DNA of 64,000 bases from Topomyia yanbarensis (Eukaryota > Arthropoda > Insecta > Diptera > Culicidae): positions 183,561,725 to 183,625,724 of the forward strand of contig NC_080671.1 in the NCBI RefSeq assembly GCF_030247195.1, read 5' to 3'. Position numbers and translations under genes: made by a program. This document shows, one piece after another, positions 1 to 14,400 of this stretch (positions are counted from its first letter, which is position 1; each line of letters begins with the position of its first letter). Below the pieces are notes generated by a model. It was given only the letters and a program-made list of their open reading frames with translations, was not told the DNA's origin and did no database searches.

Positions 1-2070
1 TTTTTCGTTTCAAAGTTATGTGAACTTTTTAATAAAAAATATAACTTGACATTGCTGCCATATGAAATAGCATGCTTTGTAGTATAGATCACCAAAAAAT
101 GGCAAAAAAATATTTTTTTATATCTCGCAATATTAACTCAAAAAATATTTTACTTTTATTAAAAGGTATACATAACTTTCTAACGAGAGAAGCTAGAGGT
201 TCGGTATATTATGACAAATTGTTCTTCTTCGAAATATATGAAAACATTTCTAGTGATCTTAATGAAATATGAAAACTGCAAAAGTTATATAAAGAAAACC
301 ATTTTTTTAAGAAGCATCTTATTTTTTTGTTGGTAAATTTCTCGTAAAACGAAAAGTACACGACATAGACTTTCAGTGTCTTCGACAAAGTTTTTTAAAA
401 TTTTATTTTCTTCAATTTTCTGGAAGACAGCAAAACTCTATCTCGAACCATTAAAAAGTTAATTTTCTGATTTTAAATTCAGAACCACCCTACCCACTAT
501 CAAAATAATAGGAAAGAATCGTATAGTGCAATATTTTATCATGAAAACGAAGCTATATTCTTCATATTATCCACCGTGAAAGTAATTTAAACATATTACA
601 AGGGATTAATTGAAAAATCAAGTTTTTAATATAACTTTTTCAGTTTTCATTTTTTTTTTCAACCAATCCTTCTGATGTTTTTCAGAGTATTTGTAGACGA
701 ACAAAACTCTAGCTTCTATTATTCAAAAGATAATAAATTATATACCAAAAACGGATTTCTTTAAATCAATTTAATGGAATTTTTAAAAATGTTGTGTTCG
801 CCATTTTGGCTCAATTAGAACTGTAATCACGACCTCATTTTTCATTGAAAAAGAATTATCTTTTGTTTACCCCAATGAGTTATATTGTTATTCCAAAAAA
901 CCCCTTTTTTGACGAAAAAGTGCTCATAACTTTTCCACGAAAATAGTTAAATATGTGGTGCCATGAAACAAATTACTTCGGTTTTAAATAAATACCGCTA
1001 AAGTTAATAAAACAGTTTTCCTAAGAAACACTAAGAAACACCCTAACCTTCGATTTTAAATTTGTTGTAAAATGAAAAGTTTGACAGCTAGAGCTAGAAC
1101 AAACTATTACCAAATTTGTCCTTCTCAGTGGTGCAAATTTTCATTTCCAAATGCCAACTTTCAGCTCAATCAAACCCAACCATGATTCAAATTCAAAGCC
1201 TCCCTTAATCATTCACTTTCAAGTTGGCGGGATTTTCATAACCAACTCGTACGTCATCATTTCAAATTGTTGCTTTTTCATTCACCAACCGAAGTTGTCA
1301 TCTGCTCTGTAGAGGCCAGTTCAGGTTAAATGTTGACATATTTTGCGTTTTCAAGCTTACATGAACAGTAAGAAGTATGATCAGAGTAGTTTTGCTTGAA
1401 AAACCTCGTCAACATCCCAGTACAGATATATTCATAGTGTCAATCAAATCGAAAATGAATGGAAAATGATTGAGCAGCTTGGCTGTTTGAATGAATGATG
1501 CAAACGAAAAACGACGAATTGAACATAGTAGGGCATGATTTGAGATTTGTTCTTCGTTCAAGTTTAAAACAACCTGGTGAAAATTTGCAGCCCTGGTCTT
1601 TCTACAACTTCGCTGAAGTCGTTTGGTCCTAGCTGGAATCATTATTTTTAATCAATTTTTATCAAATGTATCTTGTTGAACGCTGGAGATTCCCAGGAAA
1701 AAAAGAAGTAGATTCGTTATCGGTAAAATTCAGAAGCGTCAGGTTTATTGACATTAAGTCTCCGCACTATATTTTTTTTATAAAATGCCCCAATATCCCA
1801 ACTTCCTGTATTTTTCCTGAAATCAAACTTCTACTATGGGATGGATCCAGTGAGATGCGTTTATAATAGCAATCTCCAATCAGACTCAACGTTCCCGATG
1901 GATGCTTCCCGTTTGTTTCTAAATAGTATTCACTATACCTCCATAGTATGTAGTTGTATATTATAATTGCATGGATACTGTAGCTTGTGTACAAAATAAT
2001 TTCTACCTAGCATGTTTGTGTGTATGTACGTGTGTATCTATGTATTATCTATCCTTTCGCTCTATTATAG
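1..2070. other. AT-rich intron sequence upstream of the first visible dumpy exon
   Basis: I see no exon, RNA gene or clear transposon here. It is AT-rich with many A and T runs, and short open frames on both strands show no conserved motif. It ends in a pyrimidine-rich tract and an AG acceptor at 2069-2070, so at least its last part is dumpy intron. Confidence 0.6.
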
Positions 2071-2400
2071 CTCCACCAATACGAGACGAACCGAGGGATC
2101 CTTGCAATCCTTCGCCGTGTGGATCGAATGCGGTGTGTAAAGAACGTAATGGTGCTGGTTCTTGTACATGTTTACCGGAATACTTTGGCGATCCGTACAG
2201 TGGATGCCGTCCGGAATGTGTGACCAACAGCGACTGTCCACGTAACAAGGCTTGTGGTAATAATAAATGTAAAGATCCCTGTCCTGGTGTTTGTGGGCGC
2301 AATGCCGAGTGTTACGTGGTCAATCATTCACCCAGTTGCGTATGCATTTCCGGATATACCGGGGATCCACTGTCAGCTTGCCATGAACCGATCCCTCCGA
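2071..2400 (+). CDS. dpy: dumpy exon 1 of window (one EGF-DPY-EGF module, NGAGSC type)
   Basis: 110 codons, phase 1 to phase 1; acceptor ends TATTATAG, donor GTAAGC. The first EGF carries RNGAGSC, the DPY part reads VTNSDC, and the last EGF ends YTGDPLSAC. It is the first of three single-module exons that together make one three-module block. Confidence 0.92.
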
Positions 2401-5400
2401 GTAAGCTTCACTGTATTTATCTACCTATATAGCTATCACTCTAACCAATGTAAATACACCCTTGTAGAGCAAAACGATCCAATCAATCCGTGCTCACCGT
2501 CCCCCTGCGGACCAAATAGCTTGTGTCGTGAAATCAACGGGCATGCCGTTTGTTCTTGCCAAACTGGCTACATTGGAACTCCGCCAAGTTGTCGACCGGA
2601 GTGTGTCGTCAGTTCCGAATGTGCCATGGATAAGGCTTGCGTTCAGCAAAAATGTCAAGATCCCTGTCCAGGCACGTGTGGACAGAACGCACGCTGTCAG
2701 ATCGTCAATCACAGCCCTATCTGTAGCTGTTCTCCCGGCTTCACTGGGGATCCTTTCCATCGGTGTCTACCAGAAGAGAGTAAGCATACATTTAAGACCG
2801 TACTGCCTACTGCGTGTGACTACATTTCCTATCTTTCTTTCTATCTATGGTGTATGTAAATCTATTCTAGAAACTCCTGTGGTATCTGAACCTATTGATC
2901 CATGTGTGCCATCCCCCTGCGGACGCAACTCGCAGTGTCGGGCCGTAGGCAATACGCCTGCCTGTTCTTGCCTACCAAATTACATCGGCCGGGCACCCAA
3001 CTGCCGACCGGAGTGTATGATCAATGCAGAATGCCCTGCAAATCTGGCTTGTGTAAATGAAAAATGTAAAGATCCTTGCGTAGGCTCATGCGGTATCAAC
3101 GCAATTTGCACTGTAATTAAACACAGCCCTGTTTGCGAATGCCAGACTGGATTCACTGGTGATCCGTTTTCAGTTTGTACAGAATTCACTGTCTGTAAGA
3201 ATCTTTTGTCAACCTAGCACTCGTAGCACTGAAAACACTAATTCATCTTGCATAATTATTTCTCCACAGCACACGAACCAGAGCAGGTCAATCCTTGTAA
3301 TCCGTCACCGTGTGGAGCCAACGCAGTCTGCAAAGAACGTAACGGTGCCGGATCCTGTACATGTCTTCCGGATTACTTCGGTGATCCTTACACCGGTTGC
3401 CGACCTGAATGCGTTCAAAATTCAGATTGCGACAAATTCCGAGCATGTGCCAACAACAAGTGTAAGGATCCCTGTCCTGGAGTTTGCGGTCTGAATGCGG
3501 AATGTCGAGTTCAGAACCATAGTCCTATCTGTCTATGTTTAGAGGGATACACTGGCAATCCTTCAAGAGGTTGTGTTGCGGAAATAGTAACTGAGAGACC
3601 TAAAGCGGAAGGATGCTATCCATCTCCGTGCGGTCCATACAGCCACTGCCGTGAAGTAAACGGACATCCAGTGTGCTCCTGTCAGTCGGGTTACATCGGA
3701 TCGCCACCTTCTTGTAGGCCGGAATGTGTAGTCAGCTCGGAGTGTAACCAAGATCGAGCTTGTGTGAACCAAAAATGTACTGACCCTTGTCCAGGTACAT
3801 GCGGAACAGAGGCACGATGCCAAGTTGTAAACCACAATCCCATATGTAGCTGTCCGCCAGGATTCACCGGAGATGCGTTCGTTCGGTGTGTGAAGAAAGA
3901 AATTCCAAAAGATACACCGGAACCTCTTGATCCATGTTTACCTTCACCATGTGGACCAAACGCTCAATGCAGAGTTGTTGGAACGCAGGCTGCCTGCACT
4001 TGTCAACCAAACTACATCGGCCGACCACCGAACTGTCGCCCGGAATGCACGATCGATGCCGAATGCCCCAGTGACCTGGTCTGTCAAAACGAACGGTGTA
4101 TTGATCCATGTCCGGGAGCCTGTGGGCACAATGCAATCTGCCAAGCGATTAACCATCGAGCTGTCTGCGTTTGCAACGATGGTTTCGATGGTAATCCCTT
4201 GGTGCAGTGTGATCGAACCCTACCACGTAAGTTAATAAACTAAACTAAAACAAATGTTGTTAATGACTGTACGTTTAATTTTCTTTCGACAGCGGTAACC
4301 GAAAGACTGACACCATGTACGCCATCGCCGTGTGGACCTAATGCTGAATGTAGAGAGCGAAACAAAGCCGGAGCTTGTTACTGTTTGCAGGGATATGAAG
4401 GAAACCCGTACGATGTCTTCTCCGGCTGTCGACGAGAATGTGACGTAAATAGTGATTGTACCGAGAAGCTGGCTTGTGTGAATTACAAGTGCATTGATCC
4501 CTGCCCAGGAGTATGTGGAAATCAAGCACTGTGCGAAGTCGTCAACCACGTTCCGACGTGTGTCTGTCCAGAAGGAATGATAGGTGATCCATTCACTCGC
4601 TGTGAACTGCGACTGGAAGAAGAACCCCTTACGAAATCACCTCCAGTGTGTGATCAGAGTACATGTGGTCCTAACAGTATTTGTCGTATCCAAAATGGTG
4701 TCGCAGTTTGCAAGTGTCAACCGGAGATGATCGGAAGCCCACCAAACTGCCGGCCAGAATGTTCACAAAGTTCAGACTGCGATTCGCAGAAGGCGTGTGT
4801 TAACTATAAGTGTATCGATCCATGCCCAGGATCGTGTGGAGTAAACGCCAAATGTCAAGTTATCAACCACAACCCGATCTGTAGTTGCAGCGCCGGTTTC
4901 ACAGGCGATCCGTTCTCACGATGCGACAAAGTAATTATCCCCGTCACGAAAGCACCGCCAACGCCCTGTATGCCATCACCTTGTGGACCGAACGCGGAAT
5001 GCAAGGTAGTCGGTAGTAAAGAAGCATGTTCTTGCCTACCAAACTACATAGGATCGCCACCGAACTGTCGCCCCGAATGTGTTCTCAGCACCGAATGTGC
5101 ACAAACCCAAGCCTGCATTCGTCAAAAGTGTACTGACCCATGCCCTGGATCGTGCGGTCTGAATGCCAAGTGTTCCGTAGTGAATCATACGCCCAGCTGT
5201 TCCTGCGAGCAAGGATACACCGGCGATCCGTTCACCGGCTGCCAACCGATAGAGGGTGAGTCAACTTTTATTTTTTTTATATTTATTGCTCCGATATGGA
5301 AATGCCACGGCGGCAGGGCAGGGAACGGTTTACGCTTACAACTACACCCGGAAAGGTTTTAACCAACGGGGCATGGAATTATCAAGTTTAATTTGGAGCA

Positions 5401-8400
5401 ACTCACTTCCCTACCCGAAAGCTTCACGTGAAGCAAGTGCTGGTAAATAATAATTTGCAGACTATTGGAAATCAAAAGTAAAGGTGGTCTAAATTCTGAT
5501 TCAATGAAAATTTTTGGTGCCCTATTCTGTCAGGATTAAAATAAACTAATAGCTAACGTATTTCTTTTGCTTTGACTGTACTCAAAACAGTATTAAAACT
5601 TTTCAATAATGCTATGCTACTTTCCTAAATAAATCAAAATCAATTTTACCTAATTTTAGCATAAAATCTAAAACAGTATAGAGACACCAAAAATTAGCAA
5701 CAACTGAAAAGCACTTGTGGATCGAATATCTGCATCCGGCAACGATGACAAATGATGCCCAATTAAATTCCCATCCAACAAATGCCAAATGCTTTGCCGC
5801 TTGATATCAAGACACGGAAACATGCTTGGTGGTCATGATTGTTTATGTGATTCGATGCACTTCTGATTCGTCATAATTGTACACTGCGAGCAAATATTGC
5901 AAATATTACACATCAATGCGTTCCTGGATTTCATGGATTTAAGCGGTCGCTTAATTCGATTAAGATATTAAAGTCGGCTATAAACTTTCAGCGTAAAACA
6001 TGGTCTGAAGTTCTTCGGAGTAATAATCGTTTAAAATAATTTAAATCGTTCATCAAAAAAGTCGCCAAGGATGAACCTCCAGTGTAAACACCGGATGAAC
6101 GTATGTACACTAGACCGGCAACAATTTTGACTTTTTTCGGAACACTGTTAAATCAAACGGGAATTGGCTTTACATACCATATGTGAAGTTTGAGCTTTTT
6201 CTGAAAACTCTAGTTCACTCACAAGAGTTTTCAAGTTTGTATTGTAAAATATATGAAAAATAGGCAAAAAACAATAAATTCATTAAAAAATGCCAGTATC
6301 ATCTTGTGTATCCCATAATCTGAAGATATATCGCTGAAGGTGTAAGGATCATCATTGCCGAAGACTGCAAATTGATCCGATTTTGCAGTAAAAAGATATT
6401 CTCATATAAAATTATGTGCTGCCTCTCTTTCTCGCACACGCTTAGAATAGGCCATTTCAAAAAAAATCGGTTGGTCTTCAAAGTTAAATAACTTTGTCGG
6501 AAAACCTCCGATCAATATGCAACCTTCAACAAAGCTGTTCGTTATAAAGTTAGCTATGTGGCGAAAATTGTTGAGGTATGCAAAGTTACTGTGGAATTTT
6601 TTAATTTAATTTTAAGTTTTTATTTCCAAGTTTCCATATATATTACTAGAGAAACTTCAAACCTCTTGTGGATGAACTACAGCTATCAGAAAAAGCTCAT
6701 ATTTTGCATATTATTTGTGCTTCCAATTACCATTTTAATTGGCAGTGTTCCGAAAAAAAGTCAACATTAAAAATCGGCTAAAAATAGTTTTTGTCTGCTG
6801 AAGGCTTTTTCAATCGACTCATATATCAATCAATTCTAGTCCGAATGCTACGCTTAAAGTTTCTAATCAACTTTTACATTCTAATAGAATTAACGAGTTT
6901 ACGAAACATGGTCTGCACTTGCGACTTTAAGTTTCGACCGCTGATATATGGTGCGAGCAGCGTCACTCATAGCACTCATAAGGATTGGTATCATGTTCAA
7001 TCGCATTTCATTATATTTGTGTATGTGTTTCATTTTATTGCACTGTCATTCGTCCCTAAATACTATATAAGAATGTGGTACAAAGGTAGAAAATTTTATC
7101 CCAGAAATAAACCATATTGAAATAGATGGTCAAATTAGGGGCCATCCATATACCACGTGGACAATGAAAGGTAGGGGGTACAAAACAGTCTACGTTTCTC
7201 CACGTTGACGTGGGTGGGGGTTTAGAAATTATCTACATGGACATTAACTTATATGCTTTCCTTAACCCTCAAAAAGGCAAGCGGGTCTCAGAGGCCCGGC
7301 ACGTTACATTTTTTTAGTTACAAAAAAATGTGTATGCAGTGTAAGCTTGGGCATGGAAATTTTGATAAGTAGCTTTGAAATTTATAACAAAAATAAAGAA
7401 TTGTGAAATTTTCATCTATGGAGTGATGCGCAGCTATGTTTGAATTTTTTACATGCACAAAAAGGCAAGCCGGGCCTGACATGCCCGGTGTGCATGCAAT
7501 ATTTACTAGGATTACCACGGGTTTTATACATTAATATTTATCTGAAAAAACATTTTGATGAGTTCATTTTCATATTAGCAGGAATTTTTTTCATGTTTTG
7601 ATTGATTTTATCTTTTTACCTTTTCTTATAAGAAAAAAATCTTCAAAGTTTGAGCGAATTCTATACATTTCTTTTATAAGAAACTAGCTAATACCCATCG
7701 CGCGTTGCTGCGACTATCAACGAAATATGAGGAAAACACAATTTGTTCTAAAGCGCCATCTGGCGGGCAGATAATCTCCAACCAATAGCACACAAACACG
7801 CTCCAGAACAAATGCCTACTATGTATAAATTTTGACGGCAATCGGTTAAGCCGTTTGGAAGTCCATAAATCATATACATACAAACATTGATTATATGTAT
7901 AGATGTAAAAATAGCATACGATAATGACGTGTGTCATATTTTTTTGGGTAAATACTTTTATTTCACCCACTGTGGTCTACTTGACAATTATTTGGATACA
8001 ACATAACCTAACTCTGTCGTTATTGTCTATTTTTGTTGTCTATTCTTTGTGTTATAGTTGTCATAATTATTCAAATTGTAGGATCTAGAAGCAACAAAAA
8101 ATTGAAAGGGCTATAAGACGATATGCCCATGTTTTCAATCGTCTCAAAGAATCTGAAATAATGGGAGAAATTCGAGCAAATTCAACAGCAGACGATTCCG
8201 AAACTGATTTGCAAAGCGAGGAAGAAGATGTGAACGATATTGCTTCCGACAATGAATCTGATGCAGACTCGGATGAAAAATCTGAATATGTACTCCGGTT
8301 ATGCATCAGAAGAAATTAATAGCAACCCAGAAACATTTATTGGTCGTGTTCAAACGAAATGGAGCTCAGAACCAATCGACAGTCAACGTGATCTTCCGAG

Positions 8401-11400
8401 TACTCATCTTTTGAAAAAAATTGACCTTTTTACATCCATCGCCTTATACGCTGAAATCGGGATTTGCTGCGTGTTCGTACTCATCATCCTGTAATTCCGA
8501 AACCGGAAGTCGGATCAATTAGAAATTCAACAGCAGCCAATGAGAATGCTGTACCTTTCATTTGAAACCAAGTTTGTAAAAATCAGGAAAGAATTCGCTG
8601 AGAAATAGGTATGACATAATCTTAGAAACTTGGTAAGTTCCCCCGGGGCATCAAGAACCGCCATAGCTGGCCAATGTGGTCGAAGTGCCTTCGGTGGGTC
8701 ATTATTGATCTAGACATGCAAAGCCAAGTAATGTTGCACATATTATAATATATATTGCATCATTTGGACATCATGGTGGTATCAGTTTCTTTGGAAATTT
8801 GCTGTGTGATTGTACTCTTCAACAAGTAACTCCAGAACCGAAAGTCGGATCAATAAAAAAAATCAATAGCGACCGATGGGAAAGCTGTACCTTTCATTTG
8901 AGACTAAATTTGTACAAATCGATCCAGCCACCTCTGAGAAAAATCGGTGAGATTGTTTGCCACACACGTACATCCATACATACATACACACATACACACA
9001 CATACAGACATTTTACGATCTCGACGAACTGAGTCGAATGGTATAAGAGATTTGGCCCTGCTGGTCTCGGTTAAAAAGTCGAAATTTTGACCGATTGCAT
9101 AACCTTTCTATACGAGAACGGCAAAAAGAAGCTTGAATTTAGACTGGCCTGAGAGGCCCGGCTTGCCCTTTAATGTTAGGATTTTAGCTTGCCTTTACAA
9201 GGGTTAATAAGATAGTAAAACAAATTTGACTCAGTAATATCATAAAAGAGTTCGATTTTATTCTTCAAATTTTTCCAAGAATGTGCAACACTTCAAGAGC
9301 TTATAACAGCCTACAATGTGAATGCATTTCTATATAACGATAACATCGTACGCAACTGACATCATAAAATAAGTAGAAGTCATTCCCGAACAAAATTTTG
9401 CTCCCATGCCATGAACACTCGAATCAATGTTATGTATCGTTGTAGCAATGGGTGTCCCACACCAAATCGCATCACGGAAAAATCACTACTGTTCACATAG
9501 AAAATTACCTAGTGAACCGATCCTCTTCAAACTTTCAACATATGGTTGCAGCTTCTTCTGTACGGAAACCGACTTTTTTGAGGTCTCCCTCAGATCTGAC
9601 CTCCTTGGGATACTTCCGTTGTGCCTGCTTCAGAATTGCCCAGTATTTTTAGATGGGTCTTAGTTCTGGTGTGTTCAGGAGGGTTCATGTCCTTGGGTAC
9701 GAAAGTGACCCCGTTGGCTTCTTACCACTCCAGAACAATATTTGAATAGTGGCACGAGGCTAGATCTGACCAGAAGATCGTTGCTTCAACAGAGAAAGCA
9801 TACGCTTCTGTAGGCACTCCTTAAGGCAGATCTCCCCGAGCAAATACTCATGGGTTCAAACACCATATAGCCCCTTGAAAAAACCTTAAACATGGTCCGT
9901 GCCAATATTTACAACCATCAAGACACCATAAAATGGTCTCAATAACCCATAAATACACCAACATATGGTATTTTATATGGGATCTACTGGACCATGGTGA
10001 TGGTGTTTTCATGGGTTGAACCCATTTCAAACACCCATGTCAAACCCCATGAGCATGGGTGTATTATGGGCTTTTCGTTTGCTCGGGTCCCCTTTACAGC
10101 CCAGGTAGTCACGAACGGTGCACTCCGTTTGCCACATGAGCAGATCGCTTGCCAAGTCATGTATTTAACGGCAAACTTTGAAAGCTTCTGCTTCCTCACT
10201 TCCTCTGGAACATCAAACTTGTGCTGGGCGGTGAAGAACAGTAGCCCCGGAAGTCCGCCTTGACGTAAGTCTCATCATACATGATAAGACAGCTAAGTTT
10301 CATCAGCATCTGTGTGTACAGTTTTCGAGCCCGTGACATTCCCACCGTATTTTGCCGTTCGCACGATTTGAAGCTTTCTACACTTTGTATGTATGCACAC
10401 ACCAAAAAAATCTGAAATTTATCGTTGACGTAATTGCAAACATGACACAATTCAACAAACCGTAATTTACGATATGACGGAACATTACCGTGTTCCGTTT
10501 AATTTTACATGAAACGCATACTTTACATGCGCAATAACATAAAATTACGCTTCCAACCATTCAGAAGAAACGCTGTATGTGGAGTAAAATTACATGATTT
10601 ACGAAATTAAACGTCATGTAAAATTAAAATCAAACGTAAAACTAAGTCATTTTTGATGCTCGTATATGTCAGGGTCAGGAGACGTAAATTTACACTATTT
10701 TTTCTAAGTGTGCAGTCCCTTCCGGTCCTTGGCTCTCTGAACGAAAGACTTGGACAAATTCCACTTTTTGGCCACATCCCTGACAGAAGTATTGGGGTTC
10801 CGCTTAAACGCTTTCACTACATGCTTGTGATCCTGATCAGTAATATAAAGGGCGAACACGAAATTATTGCGACACCGAAAATGTCATGCCAATTTTCTTA
10901 TAATGTTTAAAACCAAACCAAAATTTTAGGATAGTTTCATACATATATTTACTTCAAAAATCAAAAGAAAAGTTAATCGATGGAGCATTTATGTAAAATT
11001 GAACGCATTTTCGCTTGATGCCCTCCATCAAAGCCTTTACAGTGTCATCCAGTACCAGTTTCTCAGTTTTTTTCCATTTTCTTAACATGTCCTTCTCGTC
11101 TTTGACTGTCTTCTTGCTCTTCCGAAGTTCCCGCTTCATCATTGCCCAGTACTGCTCCACCGGGCGCAGCTCCGGACAGTTTGGCGGATTCATGTCCTTT
11201 GGAACAAAATGGACAGAATTGGCCTCATACCACTCCAGGACACTTTTAGAATAGTGGCATGATGCCAAATCTGGCCAAAATAGCGGAGCTTCGTCGTGCT
11301 GCTGCAAGAACGGCAAAAGGCGCTTCTCGAGGCACTCAGATTTGTAGATCTCGCCATTTACTGTGCCCTTTGTCACGAAATGCTCACTCCTCAGTCCGCA

Positions 11401-14400
11401 AGAGCAGATGGCCTGCCAAATGAGATATTTGGAGGCGAACTTCGACATTTTCTTCTTCTTAAATTTGTCGTCCACATAGAACTTGCTCTTGCCGATGAAA
11501 AACTCCAACCCGGAATTTGCTTAAAATCGGCTTTTATATACGTTTCGTCGTCCATCACACAGCAGCCATATTTTGTCAGCAGCTTCTCGTAGAGCTTCCG
11601 TGCCCGAGTTTTAGCCGTCGATTGTTGCCGCTCATCGCGGTTTGGGAAGTTCTGTACCTTGTATGTATGTAGTCCAGCTCTCTTCTTTGTATTCTGGACG
11701 TAGCTCTGCGACATGCAGATCTTTTTAGCCAAATCACGGCTTAAGATCCGCTTCACCTTTCCCTCCGTCTTTTTGTTCTCCGGTCCCGGTTTTCTTCCAG
11801 CTTCTTTTGCCGTGGTCCAACGTCAACCGCTCCTGGAACCGCTTCAACACTCTGGAGACGGTTGAATGGTGAATGTTCAACATTTTTCCCAACTGCCGGT
11901 GCGACAGGTCAGGAAATTCCAGGTGTTAGGAAAGAATTTGACTCGCGTTGGTTCACCTCCATTTTCGTTGAATCGAAAAACACGACTTCGAGTTTGACAG
12001 CATGTAAACAATACACATCAATGATTAAGTGTGCAAAATTTGGTTGATTTTTACCCAATGGTAAAAAAGTTATACCCTGTTGAATGTGTCGCAATAATTT
12101 CGTGTTCGCCCTTTAACATCCATTCTGACAGGATTTCTCCTCCCGTTCGATGCTCAGAGTTTGGTAGTACTGTTTATTCACACGACTCACCATTGACTGC
12201 CCAATCCTAGTTTTTTTTCCGGATGTCTCGTTGAGAAAGCCGAGGATATTCCAGGCTCTTCCTCAAAATCAATTCGCTGCGCCGCTTTTCGAGTGACGCC
12301 ATTTTCTCCAATTTTCTAAAAACTGACAGCGATAAAAAATACAGTGTAACAAATGGACTCTAAACTAATAAGTTATTTTCTACGGCGTTTTTTCCGTGAT
12401 TCAATTTGTTGTGGAACACCCTTTATCCCACTACTTTTGAATTTAAAACCATGTTGTTGGAATTATATAAACCAATTGAAGAAGTTGGTTTGTGTTCTTT
12501 CAATGAGTACAAATAGTGTCTTTCAGCCAAACACTTTTTGAAATTTAAGAAAACCTATAAAGATTTATGGACGATTCGCCTTCTGTTCTTTTGGTTACAA
12601 TCAGTACCAAAGCAGTCCAACACATTAGGAATATTCGTATTTTACTTGACATTGGAAACCCTTTTTATAATATGATTTAACAAAGAACATTCGAAAAGTC
12701 CACGTGGACATTGGTGAAAAAGAGCAGTGTAACAGGAATCGCCCACGGTTGTACGCGGAGGTAAGAACAAAATGGAAATTTTTTGGTCCACGCGGTATAT
12801 GACCGGCCCCTTAGAAATTTTGGCAACGTCCAATGGAAAAGAGATTATTTTAAAGGACATGTCCTTAATTTCGATGATTTGGGAAAGTGTCCTTAATTTT
12901 ACTTCAAATATCCTTAGTTTTAGTCAATGGTATATTTGAAATCAATCAGATTAAGTTCGTCCAAGCGAATGAAACATTTTATTCGCCATTTTAGTTGATC
13001 ACTTCCCTACAGTACATTTGATTTCTAATGTTCAGATTAATGATTCAAAAGCATTGATAAAGTTCATTGATTGAAGTAATGTTTCAAACTAAAGCTTGTT
13101 TCTTATCTTGTTGAGTGTTGGCTGAAAAAAATGATTTTGTCCTCTAATTCAAAGCATAAAATTTTGAACAGCTCTCATTTTCTAGCACAGGGTTCTATTC
13201 CTCAGGGTAGTCATCTCGGGCCATTCATATTTTTGCTCTATTTAGACGACTTAAACTATTTGCTGAAGTACATGAAACTTTCGTTAGCTAACGATTTCAA
13301 ACTATTTCACCTTATCAGGAATGCTAAAGACGCAGAATTCTTGCAGTCCCAGTTGGATGTTTTCGCCAATTGGTTCTATGCCAATAGGATGATGTTAAAT
13401 GCTCCCAAGTATTCGGTTCGAAAGTTCATTTCAACTACAATATTTCACATATCGTTCTCAAACGGGACTCGTCTGTTCAAGATTTGGGAGTCTACCTAGA
13501 TCCCGAACTAAACTTTAAACACCACCTTGAGTACACTATTTCGAAGACCTTCAAGCTGCTAGGATTCATTTTTAAATTCACTAAGAACTACATACGATTT
13601 ACATTGTTTAAAAGTACAATATCGTGCTTTGGTCCATTTTACACTCGAAGACGGCCATGTAGTCTGAGCAACTTATAATCAAAATGATATTCGACGCATT
13701 GAAACTAGTCAGAGCAAATTTGGTCGTTTCGCACCTCATCGACTTCCATGGAGGGGCCCACTGAACCTACCAAGCTACATAGATCGCTGTAAAAACTTAC
13801 TTGACCTCGATCTCCTGTCTGTACGCTGAGATGTTTCGGAACCAGTTTTCATTTCCCATTTATTGCGATCTCGAATCGACATCGACATTCGCTACCGTAG
13901 AACAAATTAAGGCTATAACAGACCTTTCATCTAGTATGTGTCGTCTTTCCAAATATCCATACAAATTTCAATGCTGATGAGCAAAATTTGTTAGCCTCGG
14001 TCAAGATTCAGGATGTCCTTATTTTGCTTTTAGCCCATCTGGTAACCCTACGACTTAATAACAATGTAATTTGTACCACCAAGTGCAGTGGTTCCAGATT
14101 TTCTTCTATGTCTGTAATAGAAAACATTGCCCTCTTTTACCTTATAGTTATCAAACCCGGGGTTTCATATTTTTATATCTTTATTGCAACGGAGAATACA
14201 AATCAAATCGTTTTCTAAAATGTTTAAAACTATCACACATCCCATACATTCAACAATTATATACAAATCAGAAGTGCATCGACGCTAGTTGTGCAATGTC
14301 CCATTTGCACCGGCACACCAACATCACAGTTCTTTCCATTCAAACATGAGAATATCACAACGCAACGGTAGCACAACCAATGGTGAAATGCTAATTTAAG

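Larger units (their letters stand above)
7266..9203 (+). mobile_element. piggyBac-like element with TTAA target duplication
   Basis: TTAA lies immediately outside both ends (7262-7265 and 9204-9207). The ends are inverted repeats starting CCCT, followed by AAAGGCAAGC; an inner motif around GAGGCCCGGC is also inverted near both ends. TTAA duplications with CCC-starting ends are typical of the piggyBac superfamily. The inside holds a short remnant of transposase-like N-terminus (8089-8440) and then a copy of an unrelated 3'-tail repeat (8485-9130), so the element is defective. Confidence 0.65.
9447..12422 (-). mobile_element. Tc1/mariner element, old copy, broken by three later insertions
   Basis: Imperfect ~30-bp inverted ends lie at 9447-9480 and 12390-12422 (GGGTGT...CCACA, then AATCACGG in both). 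The minus strand encodes transposase pieces: an N-terminal helix-turn-helix from an ATG at 12302 (MASLEKRRSELILRK), a middle part at 10730-10845 and 10260-10396 (YDETYVKADF), and a C-terminal part near 9560-9830. It is interrupted by a MITE at 9835-10087, another at 10397-10713 and a second Tc1/mariner element at 10848-12113. Frameshifts are present as well, so it is dead. Confidence 0.75.

Noticed and set aside
1409..1642. 77-codon minus-strand frame
   Set aside because: No recognisable domain, AT-rich intron context, no splice or start support.
5256..5450. Open frame after exon 5 with a hydrophobic start and GC-richer body
   Set aside because: No cysteine pattern, no acceptor in phase, and it begins within the donor site of exon 5.
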